The translations under genes were made by a program, and so were the position numbers. The notes under the pieces were generated by a model. That model was not told the DNA's origin and did no database searches. It was given only the letters and a program-made list of their open reading frames with translations. A stretch of DNA of 64,000 nucleotides from positions 265,493 through 329,492 of the forward strand of contig NMRA01000164.1 in assembly GCA_002633005.1 (NCBI GenBank), written 5' to 3'. This stretch comes from Phoronis australis. Its lineage: Eukaryota > Phoronida > Phoronidae. How positions within the stretch are numbered: position 1 is the first letter of the stretch; each line of letters opens with the position of its first letter. This document shows, piece after piece, positions 46,861-60,649 of this stretch.

Positions 46861-49800
46861 TTTATTTAGGCTACGCCCTCTAAATAGAATGTTATCTGTA
46901 CATATATAAAATCAAAAGAACCGTGTTTGGAAAGCCAAAACAAGTGACATAGATGAGAACCTATTGTAACAACACAAGATAGTAATGATCAATTGAAGAC
47001 CCAATGATCAGGATTTGCAACAAATCACTGATGTGGACATGTTAATGCCACAGACTAACACTATGTGGCAGCACTTAACAGCAACACAATCACGAGAGAC
47101 ACCTGGTGACTAGCAAAAGAAAAACATGGAATGGCACTTGGTGGCTCTCACACTGACTTTCAGTCATAATATACCGTAACCAAGTTAGTACGAACAATTC
47201 TATAAAAATAACATGCTTTGCATCTAGCATGCATTAGCAATAGCCCGAGTGAGTCAGCAATAATTATGTACAAGTATGCAAAGCCAAAACCTCCAACGCA
47301 AAAGTATCACAAAAATTTCATGGAAGAGAACTAAAAACACAGTGTACAGTGACTGTTATGACCAGGACAATGACAAAACCGTGATTCAGCAATCTACAAC
47401 ACGTTGATGACGATGTCTGACTAGAGCCGAAAGTGGGACAAAAAGTCCTCAATACTTGATATGACCACTATAATGAGCCACAACCCTCACCTGTACAGAA
47501 AGCTTAGAAATATATTTTCCCACGCATAACAATTAACAATGACATCACAAATCTTGCAATTGCAATGTAGAGTACAAGTATACATGCCACATCAACTGGA
47601 TTTCAACCCCAAAGCTGACCTGTCTGCTGTATACAATGTTTCACTATACATATTGTCACCTGATCGCACAACCTACAAAACTATTATCTACAATGGCAAA
47701 GTCTACGACTATTTCTTACAGACATTCTAACATAGTTAAATTGAGCCTCTCTATTGTGATCACTCGCATTAATGGGCAGTGTCCATTACCCACAATCATA
47801 ATAAGTCAAGACCAGACACCGAAGCGAGCAAATAACGCTATTTGGAAAATGTTGAAAAGCCAACTCGCCAAATTACAAAAACCTTTAAAAGATTTTCAAA
47901 CCCAGAGGTTTTTAAAGGAGGCGTGTGCGTCACTTTATACAGACATTATGGAAACACCACAGCATGACTCAAGTGTCTGCACACAATGCTTCAATGAGAA
48001 TTCCAGCATCACCTAAAACGAAGTCCCTTGATAACTGCATCACAAATGAGATGGGCTTCCACAGATCCTAATAACAAACAGCACAGGTTCAAATACACAT
48101 ATACAAGCATCATACATTAACAAGAGTGTGTGCGAAATTAGGCCAACTGCAGAAGTTATCACAGTACAAGACAAAAGTAATCAGACAAAATACTGTTTCC
48201 CGTTATCACAGCTACTATGGTTAACAGTAAAAGTAACTGGTAATAACTATTATGGGGACAAGATCATAATTAAACAACAGCTTAACCACCTTATTAACTT
48301 TCCTGTTCATTCAGCTTCATTCTGACGATGAATTTGGCTTCTGCCCAGCTGTCATGACAGAGAATTCTGGCTCATTTTGTCTGAATACTTTTGGCATGTA
48401 CTGTAGTTACAGAGTTGCTAATAACATGCTCTTCACAACACTGTACCTCCCAACATTGCCTCAACAATATACAACCTGATCTTTTGTTTTTCTTATCTAT
48501 GCACAATTCCTAAAACATATATACACCAATAAATCCACTCAGCAAAAGCATGGGACCTAATACATAACCTAAAAATGCGATGTTTCACCGTTTTCTTCTC
48601 TTTCCTCCCCCATGATTACTATAAACTTTTCAATAAAGGAACAGCAGAATTTCAGTAACAACAGAATCTACTCACTTCAGTGGTTCGTTATCACAGTAAG
48701 AGAAAAGACGCTGTATTGTACAGGACTCACTTTACAAGTGACCACATTCGCGTTGAGCTAATCTTTCATATCTGAACGTCGCACATGAAGTCACAGGACG
48801 ACATAAAAACGGAGCCCATTAAATTTTTTCATTAATTCTACATAAATCCATTAATTCTTTTCAAATTTTCTAAATTTAAAATTCAGTCTATGGGTGACAT
48901 TTCCGCACAGTTTTAATGATACGAGTCCGTTTATATTGAATTTCTTTTCAAAAGCATTAGAATTTTACAAAAAAATTGTTGGGTTCACTTTTTCTCATCC
49001 TGCAATTCATACATGGCATCAACTAGCACAGGCAACAAAGAAAAAAATCAAAATACAAAATGGCTGCTGTAGCAAAATTGCATATACAAACACGCGCTAG
49101 CAAATATAATTCGCATAACACTAGTCACGCAATGGGAATATACCAGTTATAAAATTTTGTTAATGGCGTTATATAACAAAATGTTAGAGAAAACAAAATT
49201 CGGCTTGAAGTTAGTAAATAACAAGTACGGTAACACCAGAGAATAGTAGGCCTAAGGCCGGTGCAGAGAGTGACTTAAAACACCTTGAACCTTTAAATAT
49301 GCTAATTAATCCAGCAAAAGTATGATCGTTTTTTTCAAATTCTCCTTATTTTTTTATTTAAAGTTCAGTCAATGGATCTTTCCACAAAGATTTTACTACA
49401 CTAACAAGAGAGAGAGAGAATATGCAATGATTACCTAGTTCTTTCCAAAGAGAATTAGAATTCAGAATTTTAGCCAATTTTTTGGGGTTTCGTTATTTGG
49501 TTTACCCTGTAAAATGTGTTTAACATCACTCAGGTTCGTGGATAACTTTAGATTAAGCAAGGAATTATCCCTAGTCTACCCCTCAATAACCACCTCAATT
49601 ATTATGCACTAAACCCTATAAATCCAATATCACAATTCCATTAACCACCGTGTATAAAAGTAACACAATACGAAATCTACTTCTACTACTGCTACAACTA
49701 GTATCAATACCATATATACACATTATTAGCGTTGATATCTTCTTGCACTCAATCATATACCACAGCCTTACTTAACCAGGGTCAACAACTTATTCGGCCT

Positions 49801-49898
49801 CATCACAGGCTTGCCAAAACTGATATTTCATATTCTGTTTATGTCACGTGACGAGCAAACCCCAATGCTACCATGGATCATATGTGCAGCAGTTGGGA
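46861..49898 (-). other. Probable ZFHX 3' UTR
   Basis: From the ZFHX stop at 49899 downstream on the minus strand I see no other gene. The plus-strand TTTATT at 46861-46866 is a minus-strand AATAAA and a possible end. The open frames here have no domain. A decayed pair of similar blocks (48830-49000 and 49310-49490, sharing a TTCAGTC-ATGG-TTTCCACA-like core) lies within it. Confidence 0.4.
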
Positions 49899-52800
49899 CT
49901 ACTCAGACTTCACCTTCTTTGCCGGGGGTTCCTCAGCCTCTTGCTCGCCAGAGCAATGACCGTTGTGCTTGGTCACACGTGACTTATGCACATCACTGCT
50001 GCAATGCAGCTTGTACTCCTGCAGTGTGTTAAAACTCTCGCTACACGCACTGCACTTGTATTGAATCTGTTCCAGCTTAACCATGCATTTCTCGACCGGT
50101 ACCGTCGACTTGCCGATGAAGCACTGTATCTTCTGGTGCGAGACGCATGCCTCACGAACAGGAAACACCATAGTACACTTTTTACAGACATAGCCCACGT
50201 CGACGGTGTTTTCGGCCGCGCACTTGTAATCTTTCTCACTAACCGCTGTTTTGAGCTCGGACAAAGACTTGCTGTCTTGCGTGTACTGGGCATTGGTCGA
50301 GTCGGGATCCGCCAATCGGAGACCTACATCACGAATGGCCTGCTGGGGAATCTGTAGCAGGGTCAGCGGAGTGCCAAAGGTCGTGGGGTCATATGGAAAC
50401 ATGGTCTCTGCTCCTGAAATTGTAGAAAATTTACATAAATAAAAAACACCACGTTATAGGGACTGAAAGTGTGACATCACCGTACTGGGGTTAGTCTAGA
50501 ATCTCCTCGACTGCAGATTCTGCCACCTTGGTTTAACTCTTGCCACTTCCCTATAGGAAAATACATTGGGACAGAAGTTGTAAATAGGTTTAGAACACAC
50601 GTGGTTAATATGCTAATCTGTATGATTCACAGATGCTGCGGCATGAGTTCCAGGTTTAAAAAGTTATTTTTGTTGAATTTCTTCAGTTTGAACAAACGCG
50701 TTAGTGTAATTGAATAGGCCACTGCCCAAGTTTTTGTCTCCAATTTGGAGTAGTTGCGTAATCACTTTCCGTTCCAATTCTTCTTACATAATGACAACAG
50801 GAAATCAAGAAACTATTGTCCATTTATTGTAACCTTGCATACAGTTTATAACAGTCGACTAATCCTTAACTCGCAATAATCTAAAACCACGTTAACACTG
50901 ACCAAATCCCCTGATTGGTGAAAAGTACCTGCATAAAAACAAAGGGTGACTATCGGTTCCTGGTATTACTACAGTACTGAAGATGACAGTACATAAGATA
51001 CCAGCAATGAAAATGACACAGTGGCAATCTTGATACTTTAATCGAGGACAATTGTGGTAAGAAATTTGTCAGAATCTAAATAAAATCATTTTTACCTGGA
51101 AACAGACCAGGCTGCATGAAGGGCAACCCCACCCCGGGGTACATGCCAGGCATGCTAGGATACATGAAGGGTAACATGGCCATCGCCGAAGGATCCATGC
51201 CAGGAAAGAATCCACCGAAGGGTGACATTAGCTGAGGGTTGGACAGACTGTCAGGGTTGGGTTCCTTCTTGCCTGCAACAGAACCAACAAAATTGAAGAA
51301 TTTTACAGACAAAATACCAAACATTGCCAGTTTTACAGACAAAATACCAAACATTGCCAGTTTTACAGACAAAATACCAAACATTGCCAGTTTTACAGAC
51401 AAAATACCAAACATTGCCAGTTTTACAGACAAAATACCAAACATTGTCAGTTTTACAGACAAAATACCAAACATTGCCAGTTTTACAGACAAAATACCAA
51501 AAATTGCCAGTTTTACAGACAAAATACCAAAAATTGCCAGTTTTACAGACAAAATACTAAAAATTGCCAGTTTTACAGACAAAATACCAAAAATTGCCAG
51601 TTTTACAGACAAAATACTAAAAATTGCCAGTTTTCTCAATGGCACGACATTGGTCTCATTCTCTTCGGGAAGCAATTAACACAAAAAAAAAACACAAAAT
51701 TCCCCTTGCTCGGGCAAAATGATTCCTTGAATGCAATCAGAAATTTTCTTGGGGTTATAACATCCTGGAAATCACAAAATCAATTTCAACTCACTCAAAC
51801 GTTTAGCCATAGAAAGATCTATTTCTGCAGAGATAATGATGTTCAACTAGCAAAATGTCCCTTATAGCAGAGAAATGTCATCAAAACTCCTCATTCCGAA
51901 GTTAAAGGCATTTTTTGCATCAGTGAGCAAAGGCCCTAACTGTAACGGTACTCTGCATTCCTCTAAAACATGATTAGAAACGGAGTCCATTCCACGTACT
52001 TTGTGAATAGATAACAACAACGGATGCAGAAAACACTCCACAATATCGGAAACACTGTAACAAGTTCTTTCAGTAAGAAGCAGAACCATTACAGACAGCA
52101 TTATCAATATCTTCCACAGTAACTTTCTGAAGTGTGATAATTGGACTGGTAATCAGCGTGGGTGATGCGACACCGCCGGGAATGCTTACTAATACACCAG
52201 AGTGTTATCAGCATTTTTTAATAAATTTATTGAAAACACAAAAACAATGTACAATAGACAAAGGACACGCACATCACACCCACGTCAACGCACTTTGAGA
52301 CCTGACCACAAATTTAGAACCCGTGTATACTTAAGAAAACAAAAGAGCCAATGAGGACCATTTATCGTTAAATTTTTCACATCTCCTGAAATAGATATAT
52401 TTCCACTTGAATTAACTTGAATAACTCTTTGAAAAATTCAATTGCGGGAGAAGCATTCCTGAGTGTTTGTCAGTAGATGTGATATTTTCCAAGAAATATA
52501 AGTAAATTAATTGTATCCGATTCATGTAATTTGCCAAAGAAAACGTCTGTTGACGAGATATTAAGAATAGATTGTATTTTAGCAATTAATGACTGACTGC
52601 AGACTATAAAATATTGGTTGTAATAGAATCCCATTATTTTGCAGCAAGGTAACCAGCCTATGAAAAACAGAAATGAGTGAAGAATTACTGTAACAAAATA
52701 CCCTATAACCCTATACAAAGACCAAACAAATGAAATCTGTTACCATGTGAACGGGCCTCTGTCTTTGATTCCTTCTTGGCTGGTGGTTCTGTATTATCTT

Positions 52801-55800
52801 TCTTTCTACTCAAAGAAGCTGGAAAAGGAAAGTCGATAAGAATGATTTGCTCCAGTGAATGCATAGACCAGTTGAAAATGAGATAGAAAAACTTCGAGGT
52901 TTACTGTCAAAGAATTCCTGACTTAGGGTTATGTAGGTCCCCAGGAAAATGTTGAAATTTGGCTTAAGTTTGGAACATCATATCTTAGAAGTGCTCGATT
53001 GTATTCAAATGGAGCTTTCACTTACTTCGCTTTATGCATATTTCTCCAAAACTATGCTAGGGATTGTATTCAAATTGTTCCATTTTTGCATGAGAATCTA
53101 CCAAATCATGGGACTTGAGTGACTTTTATGAAAAAATCAAAACATTGCACAAAACGAAATATTTTACAAAACTGCAACAACAGTGTATTTGAGATTTCAT
53201 CTTGAACATTTATATCAAATGAAATTTAGTCAATTTACTGATACCGTTGTTTGCTATAAGTGTGCACTTCCTTTCTGCTACATTTGGCTAACAATGCATG
53301 GTCACCTGATCCAGTTAATGACAGATTGGTACGAAGTTAAAAATTAAAGTCTACAGACTTATAGAATCTGTATTTTTTAAAAAACTTAATTTCCATTGTT
53401 TTGTCAATATTTAGCTAAAAGCACAGATTTGTTGATCAGGTCCTAAATAACCTTTAAGTCACTAGAAATAACATTGTGGTGTTAAAAACTTCAACTTACT
53501 TCACAGAAGTATCTGCTCTTCCAAAGCAACTTAGTCGCATTCTTATCCTTTGTTTTGATTAGAGATTACTACATTTAATTGCTTGGAATCCTGACGGCCA
53601 CACTGCCTTGGCAACTGAAACTAAGCTGCCGTGACAAGCAAAACAATGGGCCGGGTCTGAAGGAATATCGGACAGACAAAGAAATTTTCTGCTGAGAATT
53701 TATTTGAAGAGATTTGATTGGTCAATCACAGACGCAATTATATCCCACAGGAAAGCAAAGACAAAATGAGCCTCGACTAACTAATGACTACCAAACTTTT
53801 ACCCGGGACTCAACACACGTGAGTCAATTTAGACTTAATTATTAAATTTCAAGCGATAAGAAGGGTCAATGTGATAGTCAGGTTTTGGAGTAAAATTTGA
53901 CAGTCATGAGCCCTACAGGCTGCTGACTTAGTTACACTTACCATCAGAGGCTGCCTGTAATCCCATAGCCCGCAACTGGGCCAGGTGAGGATGAGAGGAC
54001 AAAGATGGCTGTTCCCAGTCCTTCTGTGAGCGGCTGGTCTCCAGCTGACGTGCTATCACAGTGTCGTGCGGAGATACGCAGTCGATATCATTGTTGGACA
54101 AGTATTTTCTGACGGCGCTGACATGCTTCTGGGTGAACACGTGATCTTGGATGGTGTACCGGTGCGAGTAGGGAAACTTACAGAGTGTGCACTCCTCAGG
54201 GGGTCGTGGTGACTCCGGCTCTGTACCATACGTCTTCTGATAAGCAAGCTTGGCTTTCTTCTCTTTTGCCCGAGCATTCTGGAACCAGACCTGAACTACG
54301 CGTTTCTGAAGTCCGATCTCTTTTCCCAGGAGTTCACACTCGGCCATCGTGGGTGTTTTGTAGTCCTGGAAAATGTGTTTCATGATCTTGATCTGTACGT
54401 TCGTCATCTGCGTCCTATAGCGCTTTGGAGGCAGACGATGGGCCGAGCTCGGAGACGTGGGACTACTATTCATCATGCTGTCGCCATCTTCAGAGTTTAT
54501 TTCCGACCTCGAATCTTCATAACTAGTTCGCGACGAGTTGAGATCATCAACGCTGCGCTCACTGATGTCTGTCTTGGGTCCCTCCATGTGACCCTCTTCT
54601 ATCTCAGTCTTGACTCTGATTGGCTTACTCAAGTCCAAAGGTGTTTCAATTTGCTTTTCTGAGGATGCAGATGCAGCCGGCTTGTTTACTTGTTTTGATT
54701 TAGGCACATCCATCCGACCAGTGCCACTCAATTCTTCGAGGTATTTCTTTAGGGAGTCTTCGTAGATTTTCTTCAGCTGAGCTTGAACCGGGTCGTTCAT
54801 TGAAGGCATTGGCGGTATGAACGGTAGGAATGGTTGCATAGCATACTGTGCTGCCATCAGCTTGTTCATGTCTAATCCCATTGCACCGGGTGACAGACCA
54901 GGGATACTGGGAGGAGCAGTTGGACTAGAAGAAGATCCCTCCTCTTGGGATGCATCCGGAATGGAATCGATGTCCACAGCTCCTTTTGCCATTTCCTCAG
55001 GATGTTTCATTGCCAGATGTGACTCGAGAGCACTCCGGTTGCGGAACAACGCTCGACAAAACGGACAACGTTTATGAATGAGCTGGGTGTGAGCACGGAA
55101 CTGCCCCTTCCGTTCCCGTGCACGAGTGTTCTGAAACCAGACTTGAACAACACGCTTCTTCAGACCAACCTCATCCGAGATCTTCTCCAGCTGTTTGCGG
55201 GTCGGGTTGGAGTCTTGCTGGTACTTCTGGTACAAAAAGTCCAACTGTTCTGGAAGAATTGTCGTCCGCAGACGTTTGTGCATCGACTCGTCACTGCGAT
55301 CAAAGTCATCTTCATCTGAACCAGACAGAGGGCGCTTTGTTGGAGAATTCTGCTCAGTGGCTGTTTCTCCACCAGCAGCGCTCTTGGCAACATTTTGCAA
55401 AAGAGCAAAAGCACCATCTGGAGCCAAGTTGGGAAACAAACCTGGGTTCATGGAGTGTACCTTCTGATGTTCTACCCACAAGTCATAGCGACTGAATGTG
55501 TAGTGACACCTGTCACAACAGTATGCTTGCATTTTCTCCCCAGACTTCTCTTTTTCAGCCTTGATTTCATTCGAAGGCCCGTCATCCATAGACTGATCTT
55601 GACTCGGAGAGGTCTCTTTTATGTCGTTTTTTTCATTGTTACCTTCACTTCCAACAGAGGAACCAGAATCCTCTTCTAGTTTGAATGGCAGAGGAATGTC
55701 TTCGTTCTGATAACAAGTCTTCTTCTGATGCTTGATCAAGTCATAGTAGCGCTGAAACACCGTCGCACATTTCTTGCACTGATAGTTCAAGCTTTGGGTG

Positions 55801-58800
55801 CGAGTATAACGTGAGCCGTCACCATTCTCTGGAGGCTGATTCTCGTAGACTTTTCTGGCTTTCTGACGTGCATTCTGGAACCACACAACAATGACACGGG
55901 GATTCAAGCCAAGTAGTTTGGACAAGTGTTCTAGATCATCATCCTTAGGGTAGGCGTTCTGATCAAAGTAATCCTGAAGTGTTTTAATTTGGAAGTCGGT
56001 GAACCGGGTTCGATTTGCTCGTCGCATAGACCTGGCCATGAAGGCGTGGCTCTCCAGAACATCGCTCGCCCCAGACACAGGGGTGCTAGTTGAAGGAAAA
56101 TTAGTATAGGACCCATATGGACTAAAAGGTGCCGTGGGAGTTGGAGGCAATGAGTTAGCAGCTGAACTGGTCAATGACATATTGCTATCCTCATTGAGAT
56201 CATCATCAACTGGACCTGAAGTCGATTCCAGCTTCTCCTTTTTGATCACTGGCTGTTGTATCTGTTGCTGCTTCTCCTCTTCCGTTCTCTCATCCTCCTC
56301 AATTGGAGGTAATTTTCCCGTCTTCTGATACTCTTCCAAGTCAATCGATGTTGAAGGCGGGTTGTCAAAGTTGTAGGGAGAGTCCTTGTTGCGCTGGCGT
56401 TCCTTGAACAATGTGTTGCGGAACCAGTGCTTGATGACCTTCTGCGGTAGGCCAGACTGCTCACTCATGGAGATGATTTGTTCTTCGCTTGGCGAGTTGT
56501 TGATATCAAAATGAGCTCTCAGGATCTTCAGTTGCTCATCATTGATACGTGTGCGAGCGCGTTTCTCACCACTAGATGCACTTGACTGCTGCTGCGACTG
56601 CTGAACTGGTGGCTGATGTTGATTGGTCAATGGCTTGGAATCTGCCGTGGAGAGTGATGGGCTCGGAAAAGGTGCAGGAGACACAGGTGGCAACATCATG
56701 GGGAACATTGGTGACTGTAGATTCATGGCCATCTGCATATTAGGAGGATAGAACATTGGCATAATTCCCAACATAGACATCTGAAGCATCTGTGCTGCAG
56801 CCGCATCAAATGATGCTGACGTTGGAGTCGCAGGTGTGGCAGGCTCAGACCGAGGCTCTGTAGCCGTCTCGGAGGACTGACTGGTGGCTATCGAGAGTTT
56901 GTTGGTTTTTTCTTGACGAACGGTGTCCTGTTCCCTGTCCTCATCCATGGTGATGAACTTCTTGTTGATGTCCTCAGCCACAATATGGCTGTAGTTCTCC
57001 ACAATGCTAGGAGGTACAACATCGTTGTGCACTTCCTCTCTGTGGCACTTCAGCACCCAGATACTGGTGAACTTCTTGTGGCATATCGGACAGACGCACT
57101 TATTCATTTCTGGAATGCTCGTGTCGACCTCTTTCTCATCGACTTTCTCAACAGATTTCTCCTCTTTCTCTTCATCTTCAGCCGCTTCTCGTTTTCTCTT
57201 GCGTCTCTCTTCCAACAGCGCTTGGTTTAATTCGTTATACTGCATCACGCACTCAAAGCCGAAATTCTCCAATAGATTCTTCTGCACTTGTAGTTTACGG
57301 CTGGACAAATAGCGCGGCAATCTGGCAGCTGGCACACCCGGCGCAGAGAACAGACAGTACAGCTGCTGGTGCTGCTGCAAAACTTCAGCAGACACAAACA
57401 CAGAGTTGCAGCGATTGCACACGTGCATCGCTGAAGTTGTCTGCATTTTCTGGAACGCCTGCAGCTGTGCATCTACAGAACTGGAGAGCACCGATGTGCA
57501 AACAGGAGTGCCCGAGTCTGAGGAAGTTGTCGCTGTCCTTGAAGCTGAAATAACAGATGGTGCTGACGATGATGGAGCTATTGGCTTGGATTGCTGATGT
57601 TGCGTTAACTGCATGGCAAGGCTCAATGGTGTAGACTTTTTCTGTTGTTCAGCCATGGTAATGGCTGACGCCATCATCTTTGTAGGGTGTTCAATGAGAG
57701 GCTGCGACAAGTCGATTTGGCCAGTAGATGCAAGCTCTTGAATCTTGGAAGCTCTGGACTGATGAAGGACCGATCGCATGTGAATGTCAAGTGTAGTGCT
57801 CTGGGCATAAGCCACCTTGCAGATGTGACATTTGTAGGGTTTGGCATCAGGACTCTGGGCTGCTGCTGGCACAAAAGTCGATGGTGATGTGATGCTTGTG
57901 GTAATAGGGTTCGAATTACTAGGCGTTGGTGAAGGAGAGCAGGTGTTACTAGCTAGCAGCGAAACCTGGCGCTGTTTGTGAAGATGCGACACAGAGTTGA
58001 AATGTACAAGAAGGATGTTCTTCTGTGTGAACGATTCCTTACATGTGTCACACTTGTAAGGTCGGTTGGGGTCGAGGTATTTCTCCATTGGGTAACTCAG
58101 TTTTTCACCCTTGCGATGCAGTAAGGTTCTGTTATGGGCTGACAAGTAGTTCTGCTTTGTGAAGGCCACTTTACATCGATGGCACTTGTATTTACGTGCA
58201 GGGTCATTGAAATTATCTTCTGCCATCGCCTGACTATTCATATAGTCCTCGAGAAACTGTTTCTCCTTGTACGTAGTTTCCGACTGGTCCACACTGCTGC
58301 CATCCGTTGACTCCTGACTGTGAGAGTCTTCATCTTTCGCTACTTTCACGTCATCGATGTCCTCCACCGAATCTTCTACATTCTCTGCTGAGCCCAGCGA
58401 ATCACATGGACTAGGGCCAAGCATCATAGCACGCACCTGCTCTATCTCTGCCTCAGTCATCGTCTCGAAGTGAGTGGCCTCATAGTGACGATGGAGAGCT
58501 GGTAACGAACGGAAACTACGCTCGCAGATGTTGCACTTGGTGGCGGCGCGGATCACGTGATACTGCGAGTGCATCTGTAACTTTTCCACCGTCTTGAATG
58601 CTAGACTGCACTGGCTGCAGCGGTATTTGTAAACGTGACGCTCTGACACTGCCATCTGTTGGCGCTTGGCGTGGATTTCGCGGAAGTGCGTCTGCAGGGA
58701 GTCCGCTGTCTTGAAATACTGGTTGCAGCCCTTCTTCCAACAGAGGTAGCCAGGGCCACGTGGCGTTTGCTTCAACTCTAAGTGCCCCAGCTCATTCTGG

Positions 58801-59938
58801 TGAGCATACAAGCTGTCGATGGAGAGGAACGTTTTTGTACACATCTGACACCGGTACTGCTCGTCGCTTACCTCTGACATGCCTTCTGGAAAAAGAACAC
58901 GACTGTTAGCGTGTTATCAGTGAACATGGAAACAGGTGAATTGCTTATTACAAAACAGAGCAGGCAGTGTGGCCCAGTGGGATAACAGGCAGCTTCCTTT
59001 ACTGAAGGTCGGGGATTGAACTCAATAGCAGCGATCAGCCGAGCATTGCCCAATATATGACAAAGGCATAAGTAGTTTGTTTGAATACTTATTGAAACAT
59101 GCACACATCCTTCTGCAATCCATTACTATTTCAAATGTGGAAAGGCCCAATTGTCAATGGCAAGGTTTGAACTTATGGTCACCAAGTAAAGAAAGTGAGA
59201 CTGCAGAAGCTCACACAGGCCCAAAAACCTGCAAGTTAAAAGGTAAAACACCAGCCTTGTCCCCAAGCCTCAAGCTGGCGCTATTCGGTTTGGCAATTGG
59301 AGGCTTGATGGGAAATACCTTCTACGCAATGATTGGCCACTGTCTTGACGTCATAAAAACAAAGGCAGGCTTTAATTATTTTCACAGGTCTTTTACTGCA
59401 GAAAATAACTTTATAACTTTATATTACTTGTGATAAATGTGTCAGAATTCTGGCACATTTCATTTCCCATAACCAAGCCTCAAATGGCTAAACCGATCAT
59501 AGGTTTGGGACAAGGCTTGATAAAACACAAGTTTAGAACAAAATATGGATGCATAATCTCACTTTAAATTCAAGGTACGGTTAACAAATATGACAAGCAT
59601 TTTGTTCAGAGCTTATTTACCTTCAGCTTCATTGTCAACGTTCATCGCTTCCTCTTTGACTCGGCTCTCTGAATCGGAATCAGGAGTTAGCAGAGGTGAG
59701 GATGCCAATCCTTTGTTTGATGGGCTTTGGGTTTTATTGGTACCTTCAGCAATGGGATCCGTCTCAACCATCACTAGGAGGCGCTGCATTCCCTCGGCCG
59801 TGACCTTGTGTGAGCTAAACAAGTGTTTCTGCAGACCATCCTTTTCCGTGAAGCACTCCTGACACAAGGGGCAGGTCGATTGTGTGGAATTCTGGGATAC
59901 AACATGACCACTGCGATTCTGGGGATGAGTATCAGCTC
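49899..59938 (-). CDS. ZFHX3/4 homologue: ZFHX3/4-type zinc-finger homeobox transcription factor, 5' part outside the window
   Basis: Five exons in transcript order: 59621-59938, 53942-58885, 52744-52818, 51096-51272, 49899-50413 (stop). Every junction is phase 1 and together they encode 2008 residues. Seen: one C2H2 finger in the first exon (CPLCQECF...H); nine more fingers; homeodomains 1 and 2 (about 56379-56568 and 55848-56027, WFRNTLFKERQ and WFQNARQKARK); two fingers; homeodomain 3 (55100-55281, WFQNTRARERK); a finger; a CtBP-type PLDLSKP motif (54621-54641); homeodomain 4 (54246-54430, WFQNARAKEKK); a finger; and two last fingers in the terminal exon. Order and sequence match vertebrate ZFHX3/ZFHX4 (ATBF1), large nuclear regulators of neuronal and muscle differentiation. 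No finger or homeodomain is broken. The 75-bp exon encodes a Lys-rich linker. The upstream N-terminal part must lie beyond 64000. Confidence 0.95.
51301..51634. repeat. 30-bp minisatellite, 11 copies, in a ZFHX intron next to an exon
   Basis: The unit TTTTACAGACAAAATACCAA + ACATTGCCAG is repeated 11 times with a few substitutions (accaaacatt, accaaaaatt and actaaaaatt subtypes; the later units differ from the first six). It ends 29 bases before the acceptor of exon 51096-51272. Because 30 is a multiple of three it is free of stops in several frames on both strands; on the gene strand it reads as a SVKLAMFGIL decapeptide in frame with the exon. Confidence 0.97.
52925..53400 (-). repeat. Dispersed repeat family R1, copy 4
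   Basis: On the minus strand: ATTTCATTTGATATAAATGTTC, ATTTCGTTTTGTGCAA, GATATGATGTTCCAAACTTA and CTACATAACCCTAA follow the order of copy 1. In the ZFHX intron after the large exon. Confidence 0.6.
58962..59035 (+). mobile_element. tRNA-derived SINE head, copy 2
   Basis: AGGCAGTGTGGCCCAGTGGG with A-box-like TGGCCCAGTGGG (58970-58981) and B-box-like GGATTGAACTC (59013-59023). Shares the CAGCTTCCTTTACTGAAGGT segment with copy 1 (CTGCTTCCTTTCCTCAAGGT). In the intron upstream of the large ZFHX exon. Confidence 0.6.
59252..59520. mobile_element. Foldback element with about 55-bp diverged arms
   Basis: The left arm AGCCTTGTCCCCAAGCCTCA ... CGGTTTGGCAATTGGAGGCTTGATGG (59252-59311) is complementary, with indels, to ACCAAGCCTCAAATGGCTAAACCG ... 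TTTGGGACAAGGCTTGAT (59469-59520). No ORF. In a ZFHX intron. Confidence 0.55.
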
Positions 59939-60649
59939 CTGGAATGATCATAAATAAGTGGCCTGATCAAACTACTATACTTGTCCCTGTTAACGGCCAG
60001 GCTACACGAATTGTTGAATTGAAAGATCAAGGCGAGGGCATAAACCTGAGCATAGGTTGAAACAGACACTTTGTGAAAGAAGAGAGGCAGGCGTTCAACT
60101 GGATATGATTTTATGCCGAGAAAGTCGTACAAATGGCAGTTATGTCAGGAACAAAATTGAATATGCCTAAGTAAATATACAATTTGCAAGTCACATTTTG
60201 GGAGTTGAAATTCTGTATGATGGCCTTTACAAACCTGGGTGCTTTTAAGAACCAAGACCCAGCCACACAAAGAAGTTGTGGGTGTATAACTGAGCATGAA
60301 GTGACATCAACAACTATGTCACATTGAATGTGTTGAGTGGAAATAGATTTTTAATAGCATAGATGAAAATAACGATGTGTACAATGTGTACATCACTTGT
60401 GTATGATTGTGACTTTAAATAATATTGTGCTCAATTACTGCAATAAAATGTCAAAACAATTTTTTGAAAAGCGTCCTTTGTAAATAAAAAGCAATGATCA
60501 CTAATGTCGAATAACTGACTTAAAAAGTCTGAGTCAAAGCAAGTGACTCAATGCTGAAAAGAAGCACAAGCGCACTCTATGGGTATCAACAAACAACTAT
60601 TTAGTTTGACCAAGATTTATCAATACATCAAAATCCTATGATAAAATCT

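Noticed and set aside
51239-51679. 146-codon plus-strand frame reading repeats of FTDKIPNIAS
   Set aside because: It is the antisense reading of the 30-bp minisatellite; the length comes from the period being a multiple of three, and there is no start context or domain.
54185-57887. Many 60-125 codon frames on the plus strand opposite the large ZFHX exon
   Set aside because: Shadows of a strongly coding minus-strand exon; none has a domain of its own.
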